The translations under genes and the position numbers were made by a program. The notes beneath the pieces are model-generated. The model was not told the DNA's origin. It made no database searches and saw only the letters and a program-made list of their open reading frames with translations. From JBHJHP01 sp042219825 (GTDB taxonomy: Bacteria > Bacteroidota > Bacteroidia > Bacteroidales > UBA5342): a stretch of DNA of 64,000 nucleotides. Shown one piece after another: positions 1-8,793 of this stretch (position 1 is its first letter; every line of letters begins with the position of its first letter). The stretch is from positions 186,001 to 250,000 of the forward strand of contig NZ_JBHJHQ010000006.1 of assembly GCF_042219825.1 (NCBI RefSeq), read 5' to 3'.

Positions 1-176
1 AGTTCATCTATTTCAATGGACTTATCGACGGTTTTTAAAAAGCGGCGCGCACTCCGAAGATCTTCAACAATAAAGTGTTTCAGCGTTTTAATAAGTGCAA
101 TGTTTTTTTCTGGTAACACATCTTCTGCTGCTGTGTCTCCCATCAAACTTGGTAATAAATACAGGTGTGACGCCAT
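1..176 (-). CDS. RsmI-like tetrapyrrole-methylase family SAM methyltransferase, N-terminal part (truncated by window edge)
   Basis: The first 58 codons of a minus-strand gene that runs out of the window. The translation begins MASHLYLLPSLMGD and continues with a HFIVEDLRSARRFLK motif, which matches the start of the Bacteroidota SAM-dependent methyltransferase related to RsmI (16S rRNA ribose methylation at C1402; tetrapyrrole-methylase fold). RsmI proper uses SAM to 2'-O-methylate rRNA; whether this member has that exact target cannot be seen. The start is the ATG at 176. A TAnnTTTG-type -7 box (TATTTTTG, minus strand, 188-195) lies directly upstream, which would give an almost leaderless transcript. 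The gene is divergent from the deacetylase at 277. Confidence 0.8.
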   Translation of the reverse strand, partial: MASHLYLLPSLMGDTAAEDVLPEKNIALIKTLKHFIVEDLRSARRFLKTVDKSIEIDE

Positions 177-276
177 CTTTTTTAGCTCAAAAATAAAGAA
201 TTCGGGGAGATAAAACGATTCAGGATTAAACCGATTTTTCAATAACTGCAAAATATGTATCTTCGGTGAACGGATT

Positions 277-1293
277 ATGAAGGATTTTCTTTTAAAACTG
301 GCCCCTGTCTGGCGCCTGAAACCCTTAGGTCTGCTGACCTTACTCACCGGACAAAAACTGGTGATGCCGTTTTATCATGCGGTTGAGGATGAGCCACAGC
401 CGTACCTGAAACACGCCTATCCGGTTAAATCAGTGAAATCCTTTGAAAAGGATCTTGATGAGCTATTGCATCATTTTGAACCCATTGACACCGAAACTCT
501 GATCAATTGGGCTCAAACTGGAAAGCAACCATCAAAACGTTCTTTCTGGTTATCGTTCGATGACGGATTAAGTAGTTTTTACCATTTTGCTGCGCCGGTT
601 TTAAAACGTAAGGGAATACCGGCTGCGTGTTTTGTGAATACGGCTTTTATAGATAATAAAGATCTGTTTTTCAGATATAAAGCCAGTTTGGTTATAGAAC
701 AAATTAATGGGCTGGAGAATGTTGTGATTAAAAAGATTGCAGGAAAGCTGGAGGTAGAAACCGATTTTCAGGTGATAAAAGAGCGTATTGAAAGTGTAAA
801 ATATGCTGAAAAAAGGCTGTTGGATGATGTTGCAGAAATAGCAGGTATAAGTTTCTCCGAATTTCTAAAAACAGAACAACCATATTTAAGTACGGCTCAG
901 ATTAAATCATTACTTAAGGATGGTTTTACCATAGGAGCTCATAGTCTGGATCACCCGAAATTTTCAGAGATTCCAATAGAAGAACAGGTGAGACAGACAG
1001 AGCAATCTGTGGGAAACCTTGTTAAAGCCTTTGATATAAAGACGCCGTTGTTTTCATTTCCGTTTACAGATGATAAGGTTAGTAAAGCGTATTTCGAAAG
1101 GCTCAGAAATAATCCCGTATCTCCGGTCCTCACATTCGGAACAGCTGGGTTGAAACGGGATCAGATCTATACCAACTTACAACGTATTCCGGTGGAACTT
1201 GGCCATGCCTCAGCAATGGACATCATAAGAATGGAATACGTATATTACGTACTAAAATCCTTTATCGGAAAAAATACACTGAAACGTTTTTAA
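277..1293 (+). CDS. Polysaccharide deacetylase (NodB/CE4-like) family protein
   Basis: 338 residues with a NodB-homology core. The sequence shows the metal/catalytic motif SFDDGLSSF near residue 92 and the second motif AHSLDHP near residue 221, the positions that carry the catalytic Asp and the metal-binding His residues in carbohydrate esterase family 4. Such enzymes remove N-acetyl groups from cell-surface or extracellular polysaccharides. There is no clear signal peptide, only a mildly hydrophobic N-terminus, so a cytoplasmic or membrane-edge site is possible, as in enzymes that modify lipid-linked sugars. It converges on the DUF302 gene with a 4-bp overlap of stop codons. The substrate is unknown. 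Confidence 0.8.
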   Translation: MKDFLLKLAPVWRLKPLGLLTLLTGQKLVMPFYHAVEDEPQPYLKHAYPVKSVKSFEKDLDELLHHFEPIDTETLINWAQTGKQPSKRSFWLSFDDGLSSFYHFAAPVLKRKGIPAACFVNTAFIDNKDLFFRYKASLVIEQINGLENVVIKKIAGKLEVETDFQVIKERIESVKYAEKRLLDDVAEIAGISFSEFLKTEQPYLSTAQIKSLLKDGFTIGAHSLDHPKFSEIPIEEQVRQTEQSVGNLVKAFDIKTPLFSFPFTDDKVSKAYFERLRNNPVSPVLTFGTAGLKRDQIYTNLQRIPVELGHASAMDIIRMEYVYYVLKSFIGKNTLKRF

Positions 1294-1676
1294 ACCTTAT
1301 CCAATACCCGTTTCAATATATCTCCCACTTCGATGGCAAAAGTATTGAGTTTAGCATTGTCTATAGCCTGCATTGATGCCACAGGATTAATAGCTGCAAT
1401 CTCAGTTTTCTCGTTATCCAGGCGTTGAACGATAAAGTTACATGGTAGCATCGTTCCAAGCTTGTCATCTTCCTGCAGAGCTTCGTAGGCAAATTTGGGA
1501 TTACATGCCCCAAGAATTCTGTAGGGCCTGAAATATACATCAAGTTTTTCATGAAACTTTTCCTGCACATCCATTTCTGTTACAATACCGAAGCCCTCAG
1601 GCTTAAGTTCAGCTTTAAGCTTTTCAATTGTATCTTCAAATGAATAATCGACTGTTTTTGAATAATAGTAGTTCAT
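1290..1676 (-). CDS. DUF302 family protein
   Basis: 128 residues matching the DUF302 pattern: an N-terminal YSFEDTIEKLKAELKPEGFG segment, then an LGACNP motif, a TMLPCNFIVQ segment and a C-terminal VASMQAIDN region. DUF302 proteins are small soluble alpha/beta proteins that occur widely next to redox or heavy-metal genes, but they have no settled biochemical role. The two cysteines (in GACNP and LPCN) are typical family positions. No signal peptide. It ends 4 bp inside the end of the deacetylase gene, in convergent orientation, so the two share no operon. Confidence 0.8.
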   Translation of the reverse strand: MNYYYSKTVDYSFEDTIEKLKAELKPEGFGIVTEMDVQEKFHEKLDVYFRPYRILGACNPKFAYEALQEDDKLGTMLPCNFIVQRLDNEKTEIAAINPVASMQAIDNAKLNTFAIEVGDILKRVLDKV

Positions 1677-1832
1677 AATTTTCTAAAGTTTATCATAAAA
1701 CCAAGACGTACAATAATATGTTCAGATATTTAACATGTTGTGATGTTAATTAACTTACTCAAAAAACATTCCTTTTTTCATATTATCACGGTTCTTTGAT
1801 GATTTTGTGATACTTCTGTGATGAACTGTTCC

Positions 1833-1840
1833 TAACTTTG
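1833..1840 (+). promoter_or_regulatory. Putative -7 promoter box of the two-component operon
   Basis: TAACTTTG matches the Bacteroidota -7 consensus TAnnTTTG exactly and lies 22 bp before the ATG at 1862. A TTTG at 1804-1807 could be the -33 element, but the spacing (25 bp) is longer than the usual 19-21, so the upstream half is weak. The box also supports the start at 1862: the upstream in-frame start at 1838 would lie inside it. Confidence 0.5.
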
Positions 1841-1861
1841 TTCTGTTTTAGAATAAAAACG

Positions 1862-2557
1862 ATGGATAAAGTACTTATAATAGAGGATGATAAGGATATT
1901 TCCGAATTGATTTCCATTCATGTAGGAGATATGAATTTTGAGGTGGATAAGGCATACGATGGTAAGGACGGCCTTATGAAAGCCCTGAATAATTCCTATA
2001 GATGCATATTGCTCGACATAAGGCTTCCATTGATGGATGGTTTCGAGGTCTGTAAGCGCATTCGTCAGGAAAAAATTACGACACCGGTTTTAATGTTGAC
2101 CTCCAAATCGGAAGAAATAGATAAGGTACTCGGGCTTGAAATTGGCGCTGACGATTATATAACCAAACCGTTCAGTATCAGGGAGCTGATTGCCAGAATA
2201 AAAGCCGTGTTGCGCCGCATTGATATGTCTCAAAAGCTAGTTGATGATAATGAACTGGAAATCAGAAGCGGCAACCTCTATATCAATGAATCCATGCGCA
2301 TTGTTGAAATCAATAAAAAACGCGTGGAACTGAGTCCCAAAGAGTTTGACCTTTTATTGCTTTTGGCATCCAATCCGGGTAAAACATTCTCGCGCATGAC
2401 ATTACTTAATCAGGTTTGGGGATATGAGTTTGAAGGTTTTGAGCATACGGTGAATTCGCATATCAACAGGTTGCGGTCAAAAATTGAATCCAATCTCAAT
2501 AAGCCGGAGTACATATTAACAACGTGGGGAGTAGGATATAAATTCAGAGAAAACTAG
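1862..2557 (+). CDS. OmpR/PhoB-type response regulator
   Basis: 231 residues. The receiver domain (about 1-120) shows the acidic pair EDD at 8-10, the phospho-acceptor Asp52 in LLDIRLPLMDG, and the conserved Lys of YITKPFS. The C-terminal winged-helix DNA-binding domain follows, with ELSPKEFDLLLLLASNPGKT and the recognition-helix region EHTVNSHINRLRSKIE. It should bind DNA as a dimer when phosphorylated by the histidine kinase encoded one base downstream. I use the ATG at 1862 rather than the in-frame start at 1838 because the residues before it are not family-like and a -7 box sits there. The regulon is unknown; the adjacent outer-membrane barrel at 4205 is a plausible but unproven target. 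Confidence 0.92.
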   Translation: MDKVLIIEDDKDISELISIHVGDMNFEVDKAYDGKDGLMKALNNSYRCILLDIRLPLMDGFEVCKRIRQEKITTPVLMLTSKSEEIDKVLGLEIGADDYITKPFSIRELIARIKAVLRRIDMSQKLVDDNELEIRSGNLYINESMRIVEINKKRVELSPKEFDLLLLLASNPGKTFSRMTLLNQVWGYEFEGFEHTVNSHINRLRSKIESNLNKPEYILTTWGVGYKFREN

Positions 2558-2558
2558 T

Positions 2559-4058
2559 ATGAGTCAGGAAAGATCACAAACAGATTTGAAAAAGCCCGGA
2601 GTATTCAGCCGTTTATTCTGGCAATTGTCCGCCATATTTTTATTTGTGCTTGTGCTTTTTGCAGCCATTGTGCTCTACATTTCCGTTCAATCGGCAAGAA
2701 GTTATTCTGAGGAAGTGAACCAGAAGCTGAACCGGGAGCTGGCATCCAATATGTTGGGTGTAATTCAGCCGCTTGTTGCCAAAGATAGTTTGAATAAAGC
2801 AGCATTGGGAGACATTATGCATTCCATGATGGTTATTAATCCCAGTGTTGAAGTTTACATTTTAAATCCGGACGGGAAAATTTTAAGTTATGTGGCTCCC
2901 GATAAGGTAGTGAAACTTGAAAATGTATCTCTGGATCCGATCCAAAAATTCCTCACCGATAATTCCAAAGGAATAGTCATGGGTGATGATCCGAGGAATC
3001 CGGGAGAATCCAAAATCTTTTCTGCCACACGGATCATTGAAGATAACAAGTTGATAGGCTACATTTATATTGTACTGGCCAGTCAGGAATATGCTTCTGC
3101 TTCGCATACCGTGCTTGGAAGTTACATTCTGGGAATTTCAATCAGGTCAATGATCGTTATTTTGTTGATTGCAGCCATGACAGGGCTGATCGCTTTCTGG
3201 TTCCTGACTAAAAAACTGAACAATATAACAAAAGGTATTCTGGCATTCAGGTCAGGACATTACGATGCACGGATTGATGTACAGGATAAAAGCGAGCTTG
3301 ACAGGATTGGTTTGGTTTTTAATGAGATGGCTGATACCATTGAGAAAAATATTGAGGAACTGAAGGGAGTGGATAATCTGCGTAAAGAGTTGATAAGCAA
3401 TGTGTCTCACGATCTGCGTACGCCTGTAGCGTCCATACAGGGCTATGCGGAAACGTTGTTGCTGAAGCAGGGAAAACTGAAAAAGGAAGATGAGAAAAAA
3501 TATCTGGAGACCATTGTCAAAAGCAGTGAGCGTTTGAAAAAACTTGTATTTGAATTGTTTGAACTTTCAAAGCTGGAAACCAATCAGATTAAACCCGATT
3601 TTGAACCACTGGTGATCGGTGAGCTGGTTTCTGATATTGCAGCAAAATTCAGAATTCTTTCGCAGAAAAAAGGGGTGAGCATCAATACAATTCTATCGAA
3701 AGATCTTCCTATGGTGGAAGCTGACATCTCTTTGCTTGAAAGGGCTTTACAAAACCTGATAGATAATGCCATTAAATTCTGTAACGATGGCGATACGATC
3801 AATATTGAGGTGAATATGAAGGATGTTGAAAAAGTGCAGGTACGGATTTCAGATTCGGGTCAGGGAATAAAAAATGAGGATATTCCACATATTTTCGATA
3901 GATATTATAAAAGTCACGAATATGCTGACAGTACAGGATTAGGGCTTGCCATAGTGAAAAAGATCATGGAGTTACATCATTCGGATATTAAAGTAGTGAG
4001 CCAGTATGGGAAGGGAACAACATTTTCATTTAATCTCCCGGTGGCACAAATTGCCTGA
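2559..4058 (+). CDS. Membrane sensor histidine kinase (HAMP-HisKA-HATPase_c)
   Basis: 499 residues. An N-terminal membrane helix (about 20-42) and a second one (about 195-218) enclose a periplasmic sensor domain of about 150 residues. A HAMP linker follows, then HisKA with the phospho-accepting His284 in NVSHDLRTPVAS, then the ATPase domain with N-box LIDNAIKF, G1 box DSGQGI and G2 box GLGLAIVKKI. It autophosphorylates on His284 and passes the phosphate to the response regulator encoded immediately upstream (1 bp gap, clearly one operon). The stimulus cannot be read from the sequence; the periplasmic domain is of the single-Cache/PAS-like size. Confidence 0.92.
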   Translation: MSQERSQTDLKKPGVFSRLFWQLSAIFLFVLVLFAAIVLYISVQSARSYSEEVNQKLNRELASNMLGVIQPLVAKDSLNKAALGDIMHSMMVINPSVEVYILNPDGKILSYVAPDKVVKLENVSLDPIQKFLTDNSKGIVMGDDPRNPGESKIFSATRIIEDNKLIGYIYIVLASQEYASASHTVLGSYILGISIRSMIVILLIAAMTGLIAFWFLTKKLNNITKGILAFRSGHYDARIDVQDKSELDRIGLVFNEMADTIEKNIEELKGVDNLRKELISNVSHDLRTPVASIQGYAETLLLKQGKLKKEDEKKYLETIVKSSERLKKLVFELFELSKLETNQIKPDFEPLVIGELVSDIAAKFRILSQKKGVSINTILSKDLPMVEADISLLERALQNLIDNAIKFCNDGDTINIEVNMKDVEKVQVRISDSGQGIKNEDIPHIFDRYYKSHEYADSTGLGLAIVKKIMELHHSDIKVVSQYGKGTTFSFNLPVAQIA

Positions 4059-4204
4059 GGATTCTTACAGAAGAGATAATTTTATTAAACCAGTTAAATA
4101 CCCAAAGTTTAGTGAGGGAGTTTGCGGCGGCAGATTCCCTCTTGCATTATAAAAACAGGGCTGCAATCAAAGCTGATATGCAATATTTTATTTCCTTTGT
4201 ATCT

Positions 4205-5209
4205 ATGCAATTAAAGATCAGACTTTATCATATAATATGCTCGCTATGTATTGTTTCGGGCTTTCAAACGTTTGCTCAGCAGTTAGAGTACGATGTTCAG
4301 TTTTATGGATTTGGCGATAACCGCGAGTATGATGGGTATGACAAGGCCATTTCTCAAACGATGCTTGGTGAACGAACCAGTTTTGCATTGGGGACAACGC
4401 TGGAAGGGAATAATAGTTTCCGTTTTGGACTGGATCATTTATTTGAATTTGGAAGTGGGCTGAATGAAAAGCTTCCCAAACTGATTGCCTATTATCAGTA
4501 TGAAGACGACAAAAAGACATTTTATTTTGGTGCTTTTCCACGAATGAACCTGATTGATTTTCCCCTGGCTCTGATTACAGATACGTTTAATTATTACCGT
4601 CCTAATATTGAAGGGTTTTATGCCGATTACAGATGGAAATGGGGGCATCAGGCAGGATTTGTGGACTGGACCAGTCGTCAGACGGATAATCGGAGGGAAA
4701 CGTTTATGGCTGCACTTAACGGGGAGATCAGGGGCGGTTCATTCTTCTTTCAGAATTACCTTACGCTGTTTCATTATGCCGGAAAGGGGATCAGGCAGGA
4801 AAATGAATTCGTGGAGGATAATCTTGCCCTTGCTTTATATTTAGGATCCGACCTGGATGAATTATTGCCGCTACAAAAGGGATATATCAGGACTGGTGTA
4901 TTAGAATCAACCTACAGAAACAGAGGTGAAGGAAATACCTTCCAAAAATCCTGGAGTTTTACCGCAGAACTCTATGCCGAAATTAAGTACTTTGCACTAA
5001 GAGCAAATATTAGCCAGGGTGACGGACTGCATATAACTAATGGTGACAGGTATTACGACCTAAAAAGCTATCTCAGAACGGATGTAATCTGGAAATTCTT
5101 ACAGAAAGAACACGTTGAAGGCCACTTTAACCTGTCGTTTCACCTGCTCAATTTTTCTGTTTTGGATCAATCGCAACAACTCGCTTTGGTTTACAGATTT
5201 GGGAAATAG
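4205..5209 (+). CDS. Putative outer-membrane beta-barrel protein
   Basis: A secreted protein with a signal peptide (MQLKIRLYHIICSLCIVSGF... with a cut after TFAQ) followed by about 310 residues with alternating aromatic-rich strands and a C-terminal LALVYRFGK, a terminal-strand pattern typical of outer-membrane barrels. I do not recognise a named family. The open frame extends upstream to 4112; the ATGs at 4178 and 4205 are both possible, and I prefer 4205 because it yields a compact signal peptide. It follows the two-component system in the same direction with a gap of about 145 bp, so it may be co-transcribed or regulated by it. Confidence 0.6.
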   Translation: MQLKIRLYHIICSLCIVSGFQTFAQQLEYDVQFYGFGDNREYDGYDKAISQTMLGERTSFALGTTLEGNNSFRFGLDHLFEFGSGLNEKLPKLIAYYQYEDDKKTFYFGAFPRMNLIDFPLALITDTFNYYRPNIEGFYADYRWKWGHQAGFVDWTSRQTDNRRETFMAALNGEIRGGSFFFQNYLTLFHYAGKGIRQENEFVEDNLALALYLGSDLDELLPLQKGYIRTGVLESTYRNRGEGNTFQKSWSFTAELYAEIKYFALRANISQGDGLHITNGDRYYDLKSYLRTDVIWKFLQKEHVEGHFNLSFHLLNFSVLDQSQQLALVYRFGK

Positions 5210-5263
5210 GTGATATGCAACCTTTTTTTATTTGACTTCCTCTATTGTACAAAATCAGAATAA

Positions 5264-5665
5264 ATGAAACTGAAAATATTTATGTTGGTCGTTTTGATGG
5301 TTTTAATTGCAGCCTGCACAGAAAAGGAGCCAATTGGGAAATGGGGTGATATTATAAAACTTTCAACTAAATCTTTAAATTTTAGTTCTAATGGCGATTC
5401 AGCTACTGTAACCACTGAAGGTGACTGGTGGTGGATAACGGATGTAGCTGTTGATACGGTATGGTTTTATCATTTTGATGTGAATCAGGAATATGTAAGC
5501 GAATATGTTATTCAGGACAGTTGTTTTTATCTGGAAAGAAAAGACGCACGGAGTCTGTTTATAAAAATTGATCCTAATCCGACAAATTCAAACCGGATAA
5601 TAAGAATCGGACTGGAAGCAGGTGACTATTTTGATGGGATAACTATTACTCAGGAAGGTAAATAA
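5264..5665 (+). CDS. Small lipoprotein with BACON-like domain
   Basis: 133 residues. The N-terminus is a lipoprotein signal (hydrophobic stretch ending LIAAC, with Cys18 as the lipidation site). The rest resembles a single BACON/Ig-like beta-sandwich: LSTKSLNFSSNGDSATVTT, then WWWITD and a final DGITITQEGK, the usual BACON beginning and end. BACON domains are often found in Bacteroidota carbohydrate-binding or surface proteins, but here there is no catalytic partner. It stands alone, 54 bp after the barrel gene and tail-to-tail with the small HTH gene. Confidence 0.65.
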   Translation: MKLKIFMLVVLMVLIAACTEKEPIGKWGDIIKLSTKSLNFSSNGDSATVTTEGDWWWITDVAVDTVWFYHFDVNQEYVSEYVIQDSCFYLERKDARSLFIKIDPNPTNSNRIIRIGLEAGDYFDGITITQEGK

Positions 5666-5675
5666 AACTGAGAAC

Positions 5676-5849
5676 CTATTTGGGTTCCCAGTAACAACGC
5701 TTAGGTGATACAATGGCATCATCTGTTTTTAATTCTTTCATAGCCTTATCTACCTCTTTTTTATCCAGACCGGAGGCATCGGCAATTTCCCCGGCATTTA
5801 ATGGTTTGCCGGCGGCCTTAAGCACTTCTAAAACTTTTTCTTTGCTCAT
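5676..5849 (-). CDS. Small winged-helix (MarR/ArsR-like) protein, 57 residues
   Basis: A complete ORF on the minus strand (ATG at 5849, TAG at 5676-5678). The product starts MSKEKVLEVLKAAGKPLNA and carries a helix-turn-helix pattern: KPLNAGEIADASGLDKKEV, then KAMKELKTDDAIVSPKRCYW, i.e. helix, helix, recognition helix and a wing ending in an aromatic residue. This fits a stand-alone winged-helix DNA-binding domain. It is divergent from the proton-ATPase gene at 6217 (368 bp apart), so it may regulate itself or that gene, but nothing proves it. A short inverted repeat (GAACC-tattt-GGGTTC, 5672-5686) overlaps its stop codon and may end transcription. Confidence 0.72.
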   Translation of the reverse strand: MSKEKVLEVLKAAGKPLNAGEIADASGLDKKEVDKAMKELKTDDAIVSPKRCYWEPK

Positions 5850-6216
5850 AACAGTGTTATTGTAATTTAAAATGGAAAGATAAATTTTATTTCATTTTCT
5901 CCCAAATTACAAATTGGATTATAGGTATAGCCAGGTCTGTTAAATTTTATTTCCCCGGTAGGTTCTTCGTTTAACGAAGTTTAAAATACGTCCGGTTTGG
6001 GATAAAAAAGTATAATTACAGAGATATTCCCGGTTGTGATATGTTGTTAGTGTGATTATGTAATTGGAATTAAGTATTCATACATTATGACACCATTGAA
6101 TACATCACAAAAAGCTTACATATTTCAGGTCATTCTTCCCGAAATCAAATTTTTTAACACTTTACGGAATAGTAATATTTCACCCTTAATTGTGGTATTT
6201 CTAAAATTTGTCCACT
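5850..6216. other. Intergenic region between the small HTH gene and the proton ATPase
   Basis: 367 bp without a gene. It holds an odd-centred palindrome (CTTCGTTTAACGAAG, 5965-5979), which could be an operator, and a 13-bp direct repeat TAAATTTTATTTC at 5881-5893 and 5941-5953, exactly 60 bp apart. A near-match to the -7 box (TAAAATTTG, one base too long) lies at about 6202-6210, directly before the ATPase ATG. I see no other clear promoter or RNA gene. Confidence 0.4.
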
Positions 6217-8664
6217 ATGAAACACTTTGACATTGACGCTTTTAAAAAAATGACCATTGATGAGGTCTGCGAGAATCTGGAAACTGGTCTCAAAGGATTA
6301 CAGGATGATCAGGTTAAGGAAAGAGAAAAAGAGTTCGGTCCCAATGAACTTGAAGAAAAGAAAGTAAACCCGGTACTAAAATTTTTAGGTTACTTCTGGG
6401 GACCCATTCCATGGATGATTGAAGTGGCAGCAGTCCTGTCTGCGGTCATCCATCACTGGGAAGATTTCTGGATCATTTTTATTCTGCTGCTTTTGAATGC
6501 ACTGGTTGGTTTTTGGCAGGAATATAAAGCAGATGATGCCATTAGTCAGTTAAAGAAAAAACTGGCACTGAACGCCCGCGTATTTAGAAACGGAAAGTGG
6601 GGTGAAGTAGCTGCAGCAGGTCTGGTGCCGGGAGATATGGTAAGGCTTAGGTTGGGGGATATTATTCCGGCAGATGTAAAGCTGGTTAAAGGCGATTATC
6701 TGACTATTGATGAATCTGCGTTAACCGGTGAATCCCTGCCTGTAGAAAAGCATACAAATGATTTGGCCTACTCGGGATCTATAATTCGTCAGGGTGAAAT
6801 GGATGGTCTGGTAGTGGCTACCGGTCAGAATACGTATTTTGGTAAGACCGCGAAACTGGTGGCTGAGGCTAAAACAATTAGTCATTTCCAGAAAGCAGTC
6901 ATTAAAATTGGGCATTACCTGATTGTACTGGCCGCTATCATGATTGCCATTATTTTCCTGTTGTCGTTGTACCGTCACGAAAACTTTCTGGATACCTTAC
7001 AGTTTGCTTTGGTGCTGACCATAGCCGCCATTCCTGTGGCATTACCTGCAGTGCTGTCCGTGACCATGGCGGTTGGAGCATCTGCTCTGGCTAAAAAGAA
7101 AGCCATTGTGAGTAAGCTGGTTGCCATAGAGGAAATGGCCGGAATGGATGTTTTATGTTCAGATAAAACCGGAACCATAACAAAAAATGAACTCACACTT
7201 TCCGAGGTTAAACCATTGGGAAAATTTAAACAGGAAGATGTGTTGCTGTACGGGATGCTCGCTTCCAGGGAGGAAGATAAAGATCCGATTGATTCAGCCA
7301 TTATACAGGATGCAAAAGCAGACGCAGCGGTCAACAAACAATATGAAGCTTGTCAGGTCACAGATTTTAAGCCATTTGATCCGGTTATAAAACGTAGCGA
7401 AGCCAGTGTGACCAAGTCTGGAAAGGGAAATTTCTCTGTATCTAAAGGGGCGCCGCAGGTTATATTAAGTTTGTTATCTGCAAAATCTTCTGCAGCTATT
7501 TCAAAAGCCGTCAATGATCAAATTACTGAATTTGCATTAAAAGGATTCAGAGCACTTGGTGTAGCTGTTAAGGAAGAGAATAGTGACTGGGAATATGTTG
7601 GTCTGATACCATTGTTTGATCCACCACGTGAAGATTCGGCAGAAACCATTGCCATGGCTGAAAAAATGGGTGTGAATGTGAAAATGATTACAGGCGATCA
7701 CCTTGCTATAGCCAAACAGATTGCAGGGAAAGTCAACCTTGGTGACCATATCAGTGAAGCTACCGAGTTTTTGGATAAACCGGATAAAGAAGCTGTAGAA
7801 ATTATAGAGAATTCAGATGGATTTGCCCAGGTATTTCCTGAGCATAAATACCGGATTGTAGAATTACTACAGGAACAAAAACATATTGTGGGAATGACAG
7901 GCGACGGTGTAAACGATGCTCCGGCGCTTAAAAAGGCGGATGCTGGTCTGGCTGTGGCCGGAGCAACGGATGCCGCTAAATCTGCCGCTGACATTGTGCT
8001 TACCTCTCCCGGATTATCGGTTCTGATTGATGCCATAAAAGAGAGCCGGAAGATATTCCAGCGCATGAACAGTTATGCGATTTACAGGATTGCAGAAACT
8101 ATCAGGGTCTTGTTTTTTATCACATTGGCGATCATAGCATTTAATTTTTACCCCATCACTGCTATTATGATTGTGTTGCTGGCATTATTTAACGATGCTC
8201 CGATAATGGCCATTGCTTACGACAATGTAAAATATTCCAATGAACCCGAACGATGGAATATGAGAGTCATTTTAAGCATGGCAACGTTTCTGGGTATAAT
8301 AGGTGTCATCAGTTCATTCGGAATATTTTATATTGGGCAGCAGGTTCTGGATTTAAGCAAGGATCAGATACAGACGTTTGTATTTTTAAAGCTTGCTGTT
8401 GCGGGCCATTTAACCATTTTCCTGACCCGGACAAAAGGACCGTTCTGGTCCATTAAGCCAAGTGCAACCATGTTCTGGGCGGCAGTCATTACAAAAATAC
8501 TCGCCACGTTTGTGGCTGTTTATGGCTGGTTCATTACCCCAATATCATGGACGCTGGCGCTGTACATATGGGGTTATGCCATAGCAGCATTTTTAATTAC
8601 AGACTTTTTGAAAGTAAGAATATACAAGGTACTGGATCATGAAGATATGATCTTTAAGAAATAG
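6217..8664 (+). CDS. Plasma-membrane proton-efflux P-type ATPase (P3A type)
   Basis: 815 residues, the usual size for P-type H+-ATPases of the fungal/plant Pma1 class (P3A), which also occur in archaea and some bacteria. Seen in order: N-terminal cytosolic segment, membrane helices from about residue 60, the actuator motif DESALTGES, the phosphorylation loop CSDKTGT with Asp316, TGD and TGDGVNDAP hinge motifs near residue 560, and a C-terminal block of membrane helices ending in a long tail. It would pump protons out of the cytoplasm at the cost of ATP. I start at the ATG at 6217 instead of the in-frame TTG at 6208. It stands alone, followed by a strong terminator, which argues for a monocistronic unit. 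Confidence 0.88.
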   Translation: MKHFDIDAFKKMTIDEVCENLETGLKGLQDDQVKEREKEFGPNELEEKKVNPVLKFLGYFWGPIPWMIEVAAVLSAVIHHWEDFWIIFILLLLNALVGFWQEYKADDAISQLKKKLALNARVFRNGKWGEVAAAGLVPGDMVRLRLGDIIPADVKLVKGDYLTIDESALTGESLPVEKHTNDLAYSGSIIRQGEMDGLVVATGQNTYFGKTAKLVAEAKTISHFQKAVIKIGHYLIVLAAIMIAIIFLLSLYRHENFLDTLQFALVLTIAAIPVALPAVLSVTMAVGASALAKKKAIVSKLVAIEEMAGMDVLCSDKTGTITKNELTLSEVKPLGKFKQEDVLLYGMLASREEDKDPIDSAIIQDAKADAAVNKQYEACQVTDFKPFDPVIKRSEASVTKSGKGNFSVSKGAPQVILSLLSAKSSAAISKAVNDQITEFALKGFRALGVAVKEENSDWEYVGLIPLFDPPREDSAETIAMAEKMGVNVKMITGDHLAIAKQIAGKVNLGDHISEATEFLDKPDKEAVEIIENSDGFAQVFPEHKYRIVELLQEQKHIVGMTGDGVNDAPALKKADAGLAVAGATDAAKSAADIVLTSPGLSVLIDAIKESRKIFQRMNSYAIYRIAETIRVLFFITLAIIAFNFYPITAIMIVLLALFNDAPIMAIAYDNVKYSNEPERWNMRVILSMATFLGIIGVISSFGIFYIGQQVLDLSKDQIQTFVFLKLAVAGHLTIFLTRTKGPFWSIKPSATMFWAAVITKILATFVAVYGWFITPISWTLALYIWGYAIAAFLITDFLKVRIYKVLDHEDMIFKK

Positions 8665-8699
8665 CTCAACCATAGAGTCTTGGTTTTACATTTGGACAG

Positions 8700-8733
8700 G
8701 TCCCGGCTGACTCATAGAGCCGGGACTTTTTTT
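8700..8733 (+). terminator. Rho-independent terminator after the P-type ATPase
   Basis: A perfect 9-bp stem (GTCCCGGCT / AGCCGGGAC) with a 9-nt loop, followed by seven T residues. It lies 36 bp after the ATPase stop codon. Confidence 0.9.
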
Positions 8734-8793
8734 ATTGCCTTTAGCTGTTATTTTTTATAACTTTATCTAACCTATTATTAATTTATTTGAACC

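Noticed and set aside
16..213. 65-residue plus-strand open frame at the window start
   Set aside because: It lies opposite the N-terminal part of the RsmI-like gene, whose translation has clear family motifs; the plus-strand product has none.
7698..8066. 122-residue minus-strand open frame inside the P-type ATPase
   Set aside because: Antisense to the TGDGVNDAP region; Ser/Ala-rich product typical of a shadow frame.
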